A stretch of DNA of 64,000 nucleotides, from assembly GCA_021831785.1 (NCBI GenBank), contig JAKBMB010000011.1, forward strand, positions 255,491 through 319,490. Reading direction: 5' to 3'. Under the pieces are notes generated by a model, which saw only the letters and a program-made list of their open reading frames with translations, ran no database searches and was not told the origin of the DNA. Shown one piece after another: positions 1 through 7,913 of the stretch; the stretch's first letter is position 1; every line of letters begins with the position of its first letter. The translations under genes and the position numbers were made by a program. The stretch is from Deltaproteobacteria bacterium (GTDB taxonomy: Bacteria > Desulfobacterota > Binatia > Binatales > Binataceae).

Positions 1-24
1 TCTACCGCTCGAAGGGCCAAATGA
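1..24 (+). CDS. possible 3' end of an upstream gene
   Basis: One frame stays open from the window edge and ends in TGA, whose bases overlap the ATG of the next gene in an ATGA junction. Such an overlap is typical of translationally coupled genes, so an upstream member of the same operon is plausible. A large, medium or small subunit of a molybdenum hydroxylase would fit the MocA and XdhC genes that follow. Only seven residues are visible, so nothing about its function can be read from the sequence itself. Confidence 0.3.
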   Translation, partial: STARRAK

Positions 25-644
25 GCGAAATTTCCGCAATCGTGCTGGCGGCCGGACAGTCGCGCCGGATGGGCAGCGCCAACAAGCTAACTATGCCGAT
101 GGGCGGAGTTCCGCTGCTTCGTCGCGTGCTTGAAAGCCTGAGCGCCGTGGAGTTGCGGGAAATCGTCGTGGTGCTCGGACATCAGGCGCAAGAGGTCCTT
201 GCGCTGCTGCGCGGCTTGAACGTTCGAACGGTCCTGAACGAGCGCTTTAGCGAGGGCCAGATGAGTTCGGTATGGGCCGGAATGACCGCGCTTAGCCGGC
301 CCTGTGCGGGCGTGATAGTATCCCTGGGCGACCAGCCGCTACTGACCGCGGACGATTTACGCGCTCTGATCTCGGCCTTCGACCGAATCGGGGATCGCTC
401 GATTCTTGTGCCCACGTATCGCGGGCGGCGCGGCAACCCAATCATCCTCGCCTACCGGCATCGACAAGCGATTCTGATGGGCGATCGCAACCTTGGCTGC
501 AAGCGGCTTATCGAACGTAACCCCGATTTGGTCGCGCCGGTTGAGATGGACAACGACCATTTCGTGGTTGATATCGACACTATGGAGAGCTACCGAGCCG
601 CGGTCGAGCGGGTCGAGGCGAACGCAGCGACCGGGAGCGACTGA
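21..644 (+). CDS. mocA: MocA-like molybdenum cofactor nucleotidyltransferase
   Basis: A 207-residue protein of the MobA/MocA NTP-transferase family. The nucleotide-binding signature LAAGQSRRMG lies at residues 9-18, with the following lysine (NKL) at about 22, a GDQP metal/substrate motif near residue 103, and the C-terminal VDIDTMESY element typical of CTP:molybdopterin cytidylyltransferases. The family transfers CMP (or GMP) to molybdopterin for enzymes of the xanthine dehydrogenase/CO dehydrogenase group. The start is preceded by GAAGGG at good spacing. The XdhC homologue about 470 bp downstream supports maturation of a molybdenum hydroxylase. CMP rather than GMP specificity is inferred from that context. 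Confidence 0.85.
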   Translation: MSEISAIVLAAGQSRRMGSANKLTMPMGGVPLLRRVLESLSAVELREIVVVLGHQAQEVLALLRGLNVRTVLNERFSEGQMSSVWAGMTALSRPCAGVIVSLGDQPLLTADDLRALISAFDRIGDRSILVPTYRGRRGNPIILAYRHRQAILMGDRNLGCKRLIERNPDLVAPVEMDNDHFVVDIDTMESYRAAVERVEANAATGSD

Positions 645-676
645 AGAAGACACCGGTTCCCGCGTCCTGCCTCTTA

Positions 677-889
677 GCTCTGAAGCGAAAGTAACTTCAT
701 TGATGAAGACTCGGAAGTCCTCGCCCTATGCTTGTGTCACAGCCGAAAGGCAGAGCATCGGCTTTGAGGTTTTTGGTGCGTTGGACGTTGTCCGGTCCGC
801 GGGTCTCGGTGGCGCGGGCGGCCCTGCTCGCGCGAAGCACGGGCGGGCACCGCGGCTCGCCCCACTAGGATTTATTTTTGCTTCAGGGT
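677..889. mobile_element. MITE family A, copy 1, flanked by TA
   Basis: A 213-bp non-coding element whose left end GCTCTGAAGCGAAAGTAA and right end (reverse complement GCCCTGAAGCAAAAATAA on the other strand, allowing a few mismatches) form terminal inverted repeats. A TA dinucleotide sits on both sides (675-676 and 890-891), as expected for IS630/mariner-type target duplication. The interior contains a TTCAT-N-GATGAA palindrome and GC-rich segments. A second copy with perfect 18-bp termini lies inverted at 7134-7370. No transposase is encoded. The remaining sequence of this gap (890-1109) holds nothing recognisable apart from the start of xdhC. Confidence 0.8.
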
Positions 890-1109
890 TAAGTAGCGCT
901 GGCGCAATTGGGCAGCGGTTCCTGTCAGAGGTCATTTTGTTGCGACGTTTGTTGTTGAATTGTCCCGCCGCCGCGGGCCGGGATCTAACCATACATTGTC
1001 CGCCAGGCCACGCGCGGCTGCACGGCCCAAGGTCACGCCCTGACGCGTATGCGGAGTTGGTCACGGAACCCGACGCGGCTCGCAATGTCGCATTGTTGGA
1101 ACTAAACCC

Positions 1110-1907
1110 ATGGCGCAGGACATAGTTGATGTGGTGAAGGCGCTGCGTTCTCGCGGGCGACCCTTCGCGCTCGCAACAGTGGTCGAGACCCGAGGCTCCG
1201 CATCGGCCAAAAGCGGCGCCAAAGCGGTGATCGACGCCGACGGCAAAGTGGTCGCAGGATGGGTCGGCGGCGGCTGCGCCGAATCGACCGCCGCTCATGA
1301 GGCGCTGCGCTGTATCGCGGCCGGCAGCCCGGCGATCATCGATATAGAGCTCGACGACGAGGTCTTGGGCGCCGGGATGCCGTGCGGAGGCAGCATGCGA
1401 CTCTACATTGAACCGATCTTGCCGAAGCCCAGGCTATGGATACTGGGCCACGGGAGAATAGCCGAATGCGTCTGCCTATTCGCCGACGCGGTCGGGTTCG
1501 AGGTGGTCGTGGACGACCCCGCGGCCGAGGCCGAGAAATATCCTGGCGCGAGCCGTTTGATCGCCGAGGACCTGGAGTACGAAGAATTTCGCCCGGACGC
1601 GCAGGACTTCGTCGTTATCGCCACCCAGCATCGCGGCGACCACGAATCGCTCGCTCGCGCCCTGAGCGGCGCGGCGCGCTACGTGGCGCTGATCGCCAGC
1701 CGCAAGCGCGCCGATCTGGTGCTGGACTATTTGCGCCGGCAGGGCGCGGCGGCGCGGGATCTGGAGCGAGTGCACGCCCCTGCCGGCCTCGACTTGGGCG
1801 CGCGCACCCCGGAGGAGATCGCCTTGTGCGTCGTCAGCGAGATTGTCCAGGTTCGCCGCGGCGGGAGCGGGTTACCGATGGGCGGGCGCGGGCGCTTAAG
1901 CGCATAG
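1110..1907 (+). CDS. xdhC: XdhC/CoxI family molybdenum hydroxylase maturation factor
   Basis: A 265-residue protein with the two XdhC domains in order: an N-terminal XdhC/CoxI domain (GWVGGGCAE near residue 51; GAGMPCGG near 89) and a C-terminal Rossmann-like domain (LWILGHGRIAE near 110; later ATQHRGDH and GLDLGARTPEEIA). XdhC proteins bind and insert sulfurated Mo cofactor into xanthine dehydrogenase-type enzymes, acting in the cytoplasm with a cysteine desulfurase. The next gene is a SufS-type desulfurase, which could supply the sulfur, although SufS-SufU more commonly serves Fe-S assembly. No enzyme subunit is inside the window; it may lie to the left of base 1. Confidence 0.88.
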   Translation: MAQDIVDVVKALRSRGRPFALATVVETRGSASAKSGAKAVIDADGKVVAGWVGGGCAESTAAHEALRCIAAGSPAIIDIELDDEVLGAGMPCGGSMRLYIEPILPKPRLWILGHGRIAECVCLFADAVGFEVVVDDPAAEAEKYPGASRLIAEDLEYEEFRPDAQDFVVIATQHRGDHESLARALSGAARYVALIASRKRADLVLDYLRRQGAAARDLERVHAPAGLDLGARTPEEIALCVVSEIVQVRRGGSGLPMGGRGRLSA

Positions 1908-1947
1908 CCGCCGAAACGTCTGCGCGGGAGCGCGAAAGAGCCAAGTT

Positions 1948-3165
1948 ATGCGCCGGCAAGTCCAGGAGGATTTCCCCTTTTTACGGGAGGCGGCCGGACC
2001 GCTGCGCTATCTCGACAACGCGGCTACCACGCAAAAGCCGCTCCAGGTGATCGAGGCCTTCTCCAGATGCTATCGGGCGGCCTGCGCCCCAGTGCATCGG
2101 GGCCTTTACCCGCTCGCGGCGCGCGCCACGGCGGACTACGAAGCGGCGCGCCGGCGGCTGGCCCAGTTTATCGGCGCCCCGCGCGCCGAAGAGGTGATTT
2201 TCACCCGCTCCGCCACCGATTCAATAAATCTGGTGGCTTGCGCCTGGGCGCGCCGGCAACTGCGCCCGGGTGACCGCGTCTGGGTCACGCGGCTGGAGCA
2301 CCATTCTAACTTTCTGCCGTGGCAAAAGATTTGCCGCGAACGCGGCGCCGAATTGCGGATCATCGAGCTCGGCCGGGATGGGCGGCCGGATTTTGATGCG
2401 GCATCGGAGCTGTACGGCGCGCGCACCCGACTGATCGCGATAAGCCAGGTCTCCAACGTGTTGGGCATCGTTAATCCCGTCCAGCAGGTCGCGGGGCGCG
2501 CGCGTGCGAGGGGAATCGCTGTGTTAGTCGACGCCGCGCAAGCGGCGGCACACGAGCGAATCGACGTCGGCGCCTTGGACTGCGACTTTTTGGCCTTTTC
2601 GGCGCATAAGATGTACGGTCCGTCGGGGATCGGTCTGCTATACGCCGCGGCGCCGAGGCTGGCCGAAATGGAGCCGTTCATCGTGGGCGGCGGCATGGTC
2701 GACGAAGTGGGCGAGTCGGAGAGCACGTGGGTGCCGGCTCCGGCCCGCTTTGAAGCCGGCTCGCCCGATGCGGCCGGCGCGGTAGGCTTCGCGGCGGCGG
2801 CGGATTACTTGGACGCGATCGGCGTCGGCGCGCTCGGCGCTCACGTGCGCGCCTTGGCCGATCGCGCCATGCGGTGCCTGAGCGAGATCTCCGAAGTCGA
2901 AATTTACGGCCCGTCGCAAGAGGGCCAAAGAGCGGGAATCGTCTCCTTCAACGTCAAGGGTTTACATCCTCACGACGTGGCCCAGGTCGCCGGCGAGGAG
3001 GGTGTCGCGCTCAGAGCCGGCCACCATTGCTGTCAGCCCTTGATGAAGCATCTGGGAATATCCGGCACGGTGCGGGCGAGCTTTGCGGTTTACAACGACG
3101 AGTCGGACATCGAAGCGCTGTGCGCCGCGGTGCGCCGCGCCCGCCGCCTCCTGCTGTCGGAGTAA
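1948..3165 (+). CDS. sufS: SufS-type cysteine desulfurase
   Basis: A 405-residue PLP enzyme of the group II (SufS/CsdA) desulfurases, which convert cysteine to alanine and a protein-bound persulfide. Visible hallmarks are YLDNAATTQKP near the N-terminus, the PLP-anchoring lysine K221 in FSAHKMYGPSG, and the mobile-loop cysteines C361/C362 in RAGHHCCQP. The full length and C-terminal SGTVRASFAVYN match the family. It is followed with overlap by a SufU scaffold/transfer protein, the usual partner in organisms with the short SUF set. The upstream XdhC gene suggests a second possible role, sulfurating molybdenum cofactor. Confidence 0.92.
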   Translation: MRRQVQEDFPFLREAAGPLRYLDNAATTQKPLQVIEAFSRCYRAACAPVHRGLYPLAARATADYEAARRRLAQFIGAPRAEEVIFTRSATDSINLVACAWARRQLRPGDRVWVTRLEHHSNFLPWQKICRERGAELRIIELGRDGRPDFDAASELYGARTRLIAISQVSNVLGIVNPVQQVAGRARARGIAVLVDAAQAAAHERIDVGALDCDFLAFSAHKMYGPSGIGLLYAAAPRLAEMEPFIVGGGMVDEVGESESTWVPAPARFEAGSPDAAGAVGFAAAADYLDAIGVGALGAHVRALADRAMRCLSEISEVEIYGPSQEGQRAGIVSFNVKGLHPHDVAQVAGEEGVALRAGHHCCQPLMKHLGISGTVRASFAVYNDESDIEALCAAVRRARRLLLSE

Positions 3166-3625
3166 GGCCATCAGTACCGGCATCTACAATCAGATCTTGC
3201 TCGACCACGCGCGCCATCCTCGCAACCGCGGCGGCCTTGAACTGGCTGAAATAGTTCGGCGGGGCAGGAATCCCCAGTGCGGCGACGAAATTGAAGTGGG
3301 GATTGCCGTGGCCCGCCAGGCGCGGGGCGAAGTGCTGGCGTCGGCCAGGTTTCGCGGGCGCGGCTGCGCCGTCTGCATCGCCTCTGCTTCAATCGCGACC
3401 GACGCGCTCTGCGCGATGACGCGTGCGGACGCTGTCCGCCTGACGCGCGAGATGACGCGCTGGTTTGGCGCGGGCGGGGCAGCGCCGTCGGGCATCTCGC
3501 CTGCGCTGCAAGCGCTGGCCTTGGTGCGCGATTATCCCGCTCGTCTGCGCTGCGCGCTTTTGGCTTGGCAGGCGCTGTCCGAAGCGCTGGACCCGGACGC
3601 GGTGAAACCTTCCACGCCCGGCTAA
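3083..3625 (+). CDS. sufU: SufU-like Fe-S sulfur transfer protein
   Basis: The three cysteines and aspartate that bind zinc and accept sulfur in SufU are all present: NPQCGDEI, RGRGCAVCIASAS and LRCALLAW. The conserved N-terminal helix YNQILLDHARHPRN is also intact. The start is unusual. The only ATG in frame before this helix is at 3083, which overlaps sufS by 83 bp and adds about 29 residues unlike SufU. The next TTG (3197) would cut the helix. An ATC at 3170 has GGAG seven bases upstream, exactly where a start codon would be expected. SufU acts with SufS (translationally linked here) to deliver persulfide sulfur. Confidence 0.82.
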   Translation: MRFTTTSRTSKRCAPRCAAPAASCCRSKAISTGIYNQILLDHARHPRNRGGLELAEIVRRGRNPQCGDEIEVGIAVARQARGEVLASARFRGRGCAVCIASASIATDALCAMTRADAVRLTREMTRWFGAGGAAPSGISPALQALALVRDYPARLRCALLAWQALSEALDPDAVKPSTPG

Positions 3626-3699
3626 ACGCCGCCCGTCGTTAAGTGGCGAGAGCGGGCGACCAACTTCTGCGGTGATCTCTCCGAGTTGCGGTAAAGGGC

Positions 3700-3893
3700 T
3701 AGAGCCTATCTCATAAACGCTTTCGCTTTGTCGGTCATGAACGCCTTTGCTTTCTCTGTCATGCTGAACGAAGTGAAGCATCAACGCGAAGCGATTTGTC
3801 TGAAAGGCCATGGTATAAGAGCATAGAATCGCTGCGCGTAGATTCTTCGCTGCTCTCAGAATGACAAAAGCGAGCGCCCAGAATGACCCATGG
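3700..3893 (+). repeat. dispersed repeat family B, copy 1
   Basis: A non-coding block starting TAGAGCCTATCTCATAAACG, then a GCTTTCGCTTTGTC stretch, a TCATGCTGAACGAAGTGAAG stretch, GCGAAGCGATTTG, TAGAATCGCTGCGCG and a terminal CAGAATGACC. The same modules in the same order recur at 39705-40136 and 56050-56327, and in part inverted at 27466-27584. The rest of this 630-bp gap (3894-4242) shows open frames on both strands but no recognisable protein or RNA; the only other signal is the TATAAT box just before the sensor kinase. Confidence 0.75.
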
Positions 3894-4242
3894 GGGGCGA
3901 AAGTTGCGCGGCATGAGAGGCACGGCTGCGGCCGCCGAGGGCTCCGCGGGGATTGGCGACGCGGGCGCGAGTCATATTGAGCATCGCGTCTGCGAAGACA
4001 AGAATTGTCAGGGCGATGCGGGCGAGTCCGGGGAGCAGCGCGTTGGGCAGAAGAGAAACGCCACACTGATGGGGAAAATCTCCGCGTTTAAGAGCCGGAT
4101 GAGGCCGCAGGCACGAGCCCGGCTGCCCGCAAAAGCGGTTGCATCTGCCGGCAACAAAATTGCAACAGAACCGTGACACAGTTTCCGCCTAGCGAAGCTG
4201 GCGGCAGGGCAATTTCACGGGTGCGCGTCATCGTGACGCTTG

Positions 4243-4248
4243 TATAAT
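4243..4248 (+). promoter_or_regulatory. TATAAT -10 box, leaderless geometry
   Basis: A perfect TATAAT lies seven bases before the GTG start of the sensor kinase. No Shine-Dalgarno sequence can fit between, and no convincing -35 hexamer is seen at the normal distance. Transcription would begin at or one base before the start codon, giving a leaderless mRNA. The same geometry is seen at five other genes in the window. Confidence 0.6.
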
Positions 4249-4255
4249 ACAACCG

Positions 4256-5737
4256 GTGCGAATCGGCAGAAGGTTAACCGTGGTGTTGTGGCTGGTGGTG
4301 ACGCCGGTGCTCGCGGCCCACGCCTATTGGAGCGTCCATCGGTCAATCAACACGCACGTCAATGATTTCAAGCGCGAAACCAGAGCTGCAAGCCACGGCC
4401 TTGCGCCGGCGCTAGAGAACGACATTCACGCCGGCGAGTGGGACCAAGTCCGTGACGTACTGCAGCGCGGTAGCATAGAAGGCACCGTGATCGCAGTCCT
4501 CCGCTCTGATGGCAAGCTTTGGTCCGGGCCACCAGGTATGCCCAAGGAGCTAGTGTCAGTGGCCGAAGGGCTTCAGCTCGACTACGAGGGCCATTTCGTC
4601 GAATTCGAGCGGAAGGCCGGCGGCCGGCACTGGTTTTGCCAGCTTTTGCCGCTGAACGGCAAAGACCATCAACTCATCGGCTATCTACTGATGGCGCAAG
4701 ACTGGACCGACATCAGCGACGATCTCCGGGCGCGTGAGATTGGCGCGGTGATCGTGGCCCTGATCGTGATGGCGGTGGTGGCGGCGACTATCTCGTTTTT
4801 TGTGCGCCGTTATGTTTCGGGGCCGCTCGCCGGGTTGTCGCGAAAAGTGATGCGTTTTTCGACCGAAGCGGACGCCGAGCGCGGACTGGCCGGAGACGAA
4901 GTAAATCTTCTCACTGAGGAGTTCCGCAGACTCGATGCGCAGCTCACCAAAGCGCGCGTTGATTTGCTGAAACGCCATCGGCGCGAGCTGGAACTGGAGC
5001 GCGGGCTGGAGCGGGCGGACCGGCTTGCCACAATCGGCAGACTTGCCTCGGGCCTGGCGCATGAGATAGGAACCCCAATGGGAGTAATTCGCGCGCGCGC
5101 CGAACATCTGCTGCAGACCGAGCCGTCGACGGCCAAAACTCAAACCGGGCTGCAAATCATCATCGTCCAGATCGACCGCGTCTCACGCATCGTCAGAATG
5201 CTGCTCGACTACGCGCGTGCGCGCGAGTCGCGTCAAACGCGCTGCGACGTCAGAGTGATAATCGAGCACGCGCTAACCTTGGTCGAGACGGAGGCCGAAC
5301 GGCGCAGAGTGAAACTGGCGAAAGAGTTCGGCGAGGCGCCGCTGCTGGTCGAGTGCGACGCCGATCAGCTCCAGCAGGTGTTCGTAAACTTGGCCATGAA
5401 CGCGCTTGACGCGATGGCGATGGAAGGCGGTACTTTACGCATCACGGCCGGCGCCGAGAACGCACACAGCGCCGCGCGGCTTAAGGTAGTCTTCGAGGAC
5501 AGTGGTCCAGGCGTAGCCGCCCAACATCAGGACCGCGTCTTCGATCCGTTTTTCACCACCAAAGAGCCGGGTCGAGGCACCGGCATGGGCCTTGCCGTGA
5601 GCCAGTCGATAATGCGCGATCACAACGGCGAGATAACCTTGACCCGCGAGGCGCACGGGGCGCGGTTTGTCGTCACGATGCCGATCGCGCAAAACGGCGG
5701 AGTGACGCGGGTCTCGCGCGCTGAGGTTCGCACGTGA
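4256..5737 (+). CDS. membrane sensor histidine kinase (NtrB/ZraS type)
   Basis: A 493-residue kinase. A first membrane helix (about residues 8-24) and a second (about 163-183) bracket a periplasmic sensor of about 135 residues, followed by a HAMP segment (RRYVSGPLAGLSRKV). The dimerisation/phosphoacceptor helix holds H269 in GLAHEIGTPMG, with the N box (NLAMNALDAM), G1 box (EDSGPGV), F box and G2 box (GRGTGMGLAVS) after it. The GTG start is supported by the immediate hydrophobic N-terminus. It overlaps the response regulator by four bases (GTGA), so both are co-translated. The signal sensed cannot be read from the sequence. Confidence 0.9.
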   Translation: MRIGRRLTVVLWLVVTPVLAAHAYWSVHRSINTHVNDFKRETRAASHGLAPALENDIHAGEWDQVRDVLQRGSIEGTVIAVLRSDGKLWSGPPGMPKELVSVAEGLQLDYEGHFVEFERKAGGRHWFCQLLPLNGKDHQLIGYLLMAQDWTDISDDLRAREIGAVIVALIVMAVVAATISFFVRRYVSGPLAGLSRKVMRFSTEADAERGLAGDEVNLLTEEFRRLDAQLTKARVDLLKRHRRELELERGLERADRLATIGRLASGLAHEIGTPMGVIRARAEHLLQTEPSTAKTQTGLQIIIVQIDRVSRIVRMLLDYARARESRQTRCDVRVIIEHALTLVETEAERRRVKLAKEFGEAPLLVECDADQLQQVFVNLAMNALDAMAMEGGTLRITAGAENAHSAARLKVVFEDSGPGVAAQHQDRVFDPFFTTKEPGRGTGMGLAVSQSIMRDHNGEITLTREAHGARFVVTMPIAQNGGVTRVSRAEVRT

Positions 5738-7134
5738 GCGCCGGTTCGGCAACGATAGCTGTGGTTGACGATGATCGCGAGATGACCGACGTGCTGCGCG
5801 ACGTTTTGCGCGCGGCCGGATACCGCGTACTCAGCGCCGGCTCAGGCGTGGAGGCGCTGGAATGCGTCCGGCGGGAAGACCCCGATTTGCTGATCTCGGA
5901 CCTGCGCATGGCCGAGATGGGGGGCCATCAACTGCAGATGGAGCTTAAGCGCGTGGCGCCGAGCCTGCCGGTCATAATCATCACCGCTTTCGGCTCGATT
6001 CAGAGCGCGGTCGAGTCGATGAAGCTCGGCGCCGCCGACTACATCACTAAGCCCTTCGGCAACGATGAGCTCTTGCTGGTCGTGTCACGGGCGCTGGAAA
6101 ATCGCCAGCTCCGCCAGGAGGTAAAACGCCTTCGCGGAGAGCTTGCGCGCAGCTACGGTCTGCCCAACGTCATCACCGCCAGTCCCAAAATGTCCGCCGT
6201 GTTGGAGATGATAGAACAGGTAGCCGAAAGCGAGGCTGGTGTGTTAATTACCGGCGAGAGCGGTACCGGCAAAGATTTGCTGGCGCGCGCGCTGCACTTT
6301 TCGAGCACGCGGCGCGAGGGCCCTTTCATCCCGATCAATTGCGCCGCGATTCCCGAGAACCTGATCGAAAGCGAGTTGTTCGGCTATGTAAAAGGCGCCT
6401 TCACCGACGCGCGGCAAAGCAAAACCGGCCTTTTCGCGGCCGCGCACGGCGGAACCCTGTTTCTCGACGAGATAGGCGAGATGCCCTTAACCTTGCAGCC
6501 TAAGCTGCTGCGAACGTTAGAGGACAAGCGAGTGCGGGCGCTCGGCGCGACCGAAGAGACGCCGGTGAACGTGCGCATCGTCGCGGCCACCAACTCCGAC
6601 TTAGAGAAGGCCCTTGCCGCGGGTAAGTTCCGCTCCGATCTGTATTACCGGCTAGCCACCATAACGATCGCGGTGCCGCCACTGCGCGAGCGTCCGGAAG
6701 ATATTCCGCTGCTCGTCAAACACTTTCTTGTCCGCGCGAGCGCGGAGGCCGGCAAGCCCATACCCGACGTAGAGCCCGAAGCAATGGCATACATGATCCG
6801 CTACGGATGGCCGGGTAATGTGCGCGAGCTCCAGAGCGCCGTTCACCGCGGAGTCATCTTTTGCCGCGGCGACAAGCTAAGGGTCAAGGATCTGCCCGCG
6901 AGGGTGGCCGACGGCGGCTCGGCCAGCGCAAGAGTGTTGGAAGACGCGCTCGAGCGGCGCTTGAGCCTCGAACGGCTTGAGAGCGAGTACGTACGCGCCG
7001 TACTGGAGTCGGTGAACGGCAATAAGACCGAGGCGGCCGCAATTCTCCAAATCGATCGGAAAACGTTGTACCGCAAGCTCGAAGAAACCCCATCTGCCGC
7101 GCCGTCGAACCCCGACAAGCTGGAGCAGACTTAG
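5734..7134 (+). CDS. sigma-54-dependent response regulator (NtrC family)
   Basis: A 466-residue regulator with receiver domain (phosphoacceptor D56 in LLISDLRMAEMGG), AAA+ domain (Walker A GESGTGKD at 174-181; Walker B LFLDEIGEM; sigma-54 contact loop GAFTDA at about 221-226 instead of the commoner GAFTGA; C-terminal GWPGNVREL) and a Fis-type helix-turn-helix (NKTEAAAILQIDRKTLYRKL). It should activate sigma-54 promoters when phosphorylated by the overlapping kinase. No clear GG-N10-GC sigma-54 promoter was spotted by eye nearby. The TAG stop is formed by the TA target site plus the first base of MITE copy 2; removing the element would restore TAG, so the protein is not altered. Confidence 0.92.
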   Translation: MSAGSATIAVVDDDREMTDVLRDVLRAAGYRVLSAGSGVEALECVRREDPDLLISDLRMAEMGGHQLQMELKRVAPSLPVIIITAFGSIQSAVESMKLGAADYITKPFGNDELLLVVSRALENRQLRQEVKRLRGELARSYGLPNVITASPKMSAVLEMIEQVAESEAGVLITGESGTGKDLLARALHFSSTRREGPFIPINCAAIPENLIESELFGYVKGAFTDARQSKTGLFAAAHGGTLFLDEIGEMPLTLQPKLLRTLEDKRVRALGATEETPVNVRIVAATNSDLEKALAAGKFRSDLYYRLATITIAVPPLRERPEDIPLLVKHFLVRASAEAGKPIPDVEPEAMAYMIRYGWPGNVRELQSAVHRGVIFCRGDKLRVKDLPARVADGGSASARVLEDALERRLSLERLESEYVRAVLESVNGNKTEAAAILQIDRKTLYRKLEETPSAAPSNPDKLEQT

Positions 7135-7370
7135 CCCTGAAGCGAAAATAAATCTTAGTGGGGCGGGCCGGAGCCTGTTCTGAGCGAAGCCGAAGAATGC
7201 CCGCCCGTGCCCCGCGCGGGCAGGGCCGCCCGCGCCACCGAGGCCCGCGGACCGGGCAACCTCCAACGCACCAAAAACCCGCAAGCCGGTCCTCTGCCTT
7301 TGGCGTATGCCGCAGGCATAGGACGCGGACTTCCGAGTCTTCATCGATGAAATTATTTTCGCTTCAGGGC
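7134..7370. mobile_element. MITE family A, copy 2, perfect 18-bp terminal repeats
   Basis: The left end GCCCTGAAGCGAAAATAA (7134-7151) is the exact reverse complement of the right end (7353-7370), and TA flanks both sides (7132-7133, 7371-7372). The 237-bp element encodes no transposase. Its interior is the inverted version of copy 1 at 677-889, including the GATGAA palindrome and the GGGCGGGC/CCCGCCC segments shared with repeat family B. Such ends and TA duplication suggest mobilisation by an IS630/Tc1-type transposase located elsewhere. The following gap to 7607 has no further recognisable content. Confidence 0.88.
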
Positions 7371-7607
7371 TAGCTCCCAACACGAATCTAACTTCAGCGT
7401 GCGCTGGTGATCGTCTCTGCTTCTTCCGCGGCTCCGGAGCATGTGCACGCCGTCATTTGAACGCGCGCTTTGTGGAGCTCTCGACCGGCCTCGACACGCG
7501 CTTTTCGCCGCTCGATAAACATGGCGTGAGCGGCATTGGGACCGCCCACGCCAATGAGCCCAGCGAACGGTTTAGGCAAGCCCCGCGCTTGCTGGTTGCG
7601 CCGGGCG

Positions 7608-7913
7608 CTAGTCGTCGACCCTTGGCGCGTCGACGGTGTCCGTGCGCGGCGGATTGGCAGCATCATCTGCATGCGCTTGATCGACAGCCCCGTCTTGCGA
7701 CGCGAGCGCGCGGTCTCTTATTTCCGCGGACCAGTTGGCGCCATACTGAGCACCGTATTCGAGGATTTCCGCGCGATGCTCGGGGTTGAATTCGTAGTTC
7801 TCTTGGTCGGCGGAACCCCAGCTCCAGGTATAGCCGGGCGCCGCGATGGCAGCCAAGCCAAGCGCCGAGCCTAAAACGCCGACGGCAATGGGTAGGAGTT
7901 TAGAACGCTTCAT
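7608..7913 (-). CDS. small secreted protein of unknown function
   Basis: A 101-residue protein whose start is fixed by GGAGG nine bases upstream of the ATG. Residues 1-25 form a classic signal peptide (MKRSK, then a hydrophobic stretch ending in AIAAPG), so the product is exported. The mature part begins YTWSWGSADQENYEFNPEH and continues with a charged, partly helical region; the last 30 residues are Asp/Ala-rich and probably disordered. No cysteine, metal-binding or catalytic motif is visible and no family is recognised. The gene stands alone, divergent from the LacI regulator. It could be a stress-induced periplasmic protein, but nothing supports a specific function. Confidence 0.65.
   Translation of the reverse strand: MKRSKLLPIAVGVLGSALGLAAIAAPGYTWSWGSADQENYEFNPEHRAEILEYGAQYGANWSAEIRDRALASQDGAVDQAHADDAANPPRTDTVDAPRVDD

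Noticed and set aside
493-1125. 210-codon frame after the MocA gene on the plus strand
   Set aside because: It starts inside MocA and runs through MITE A copy 1; the parallel minus-strand frame at 6877-7383 is the matching MITE copy. The similarity of these translations is due to the shared element, not a protein family.
3856-4179. Open frames of about 100 codons on both strands between sufU and the sensor kinase
   Set aside because: No Shine-Dalgarno sequence, no homology recognisable by eye, and part of the frame runs through repeat B. The minus-strand version has cysteines and a hydrophobic stretch but no convincing signal peptide.
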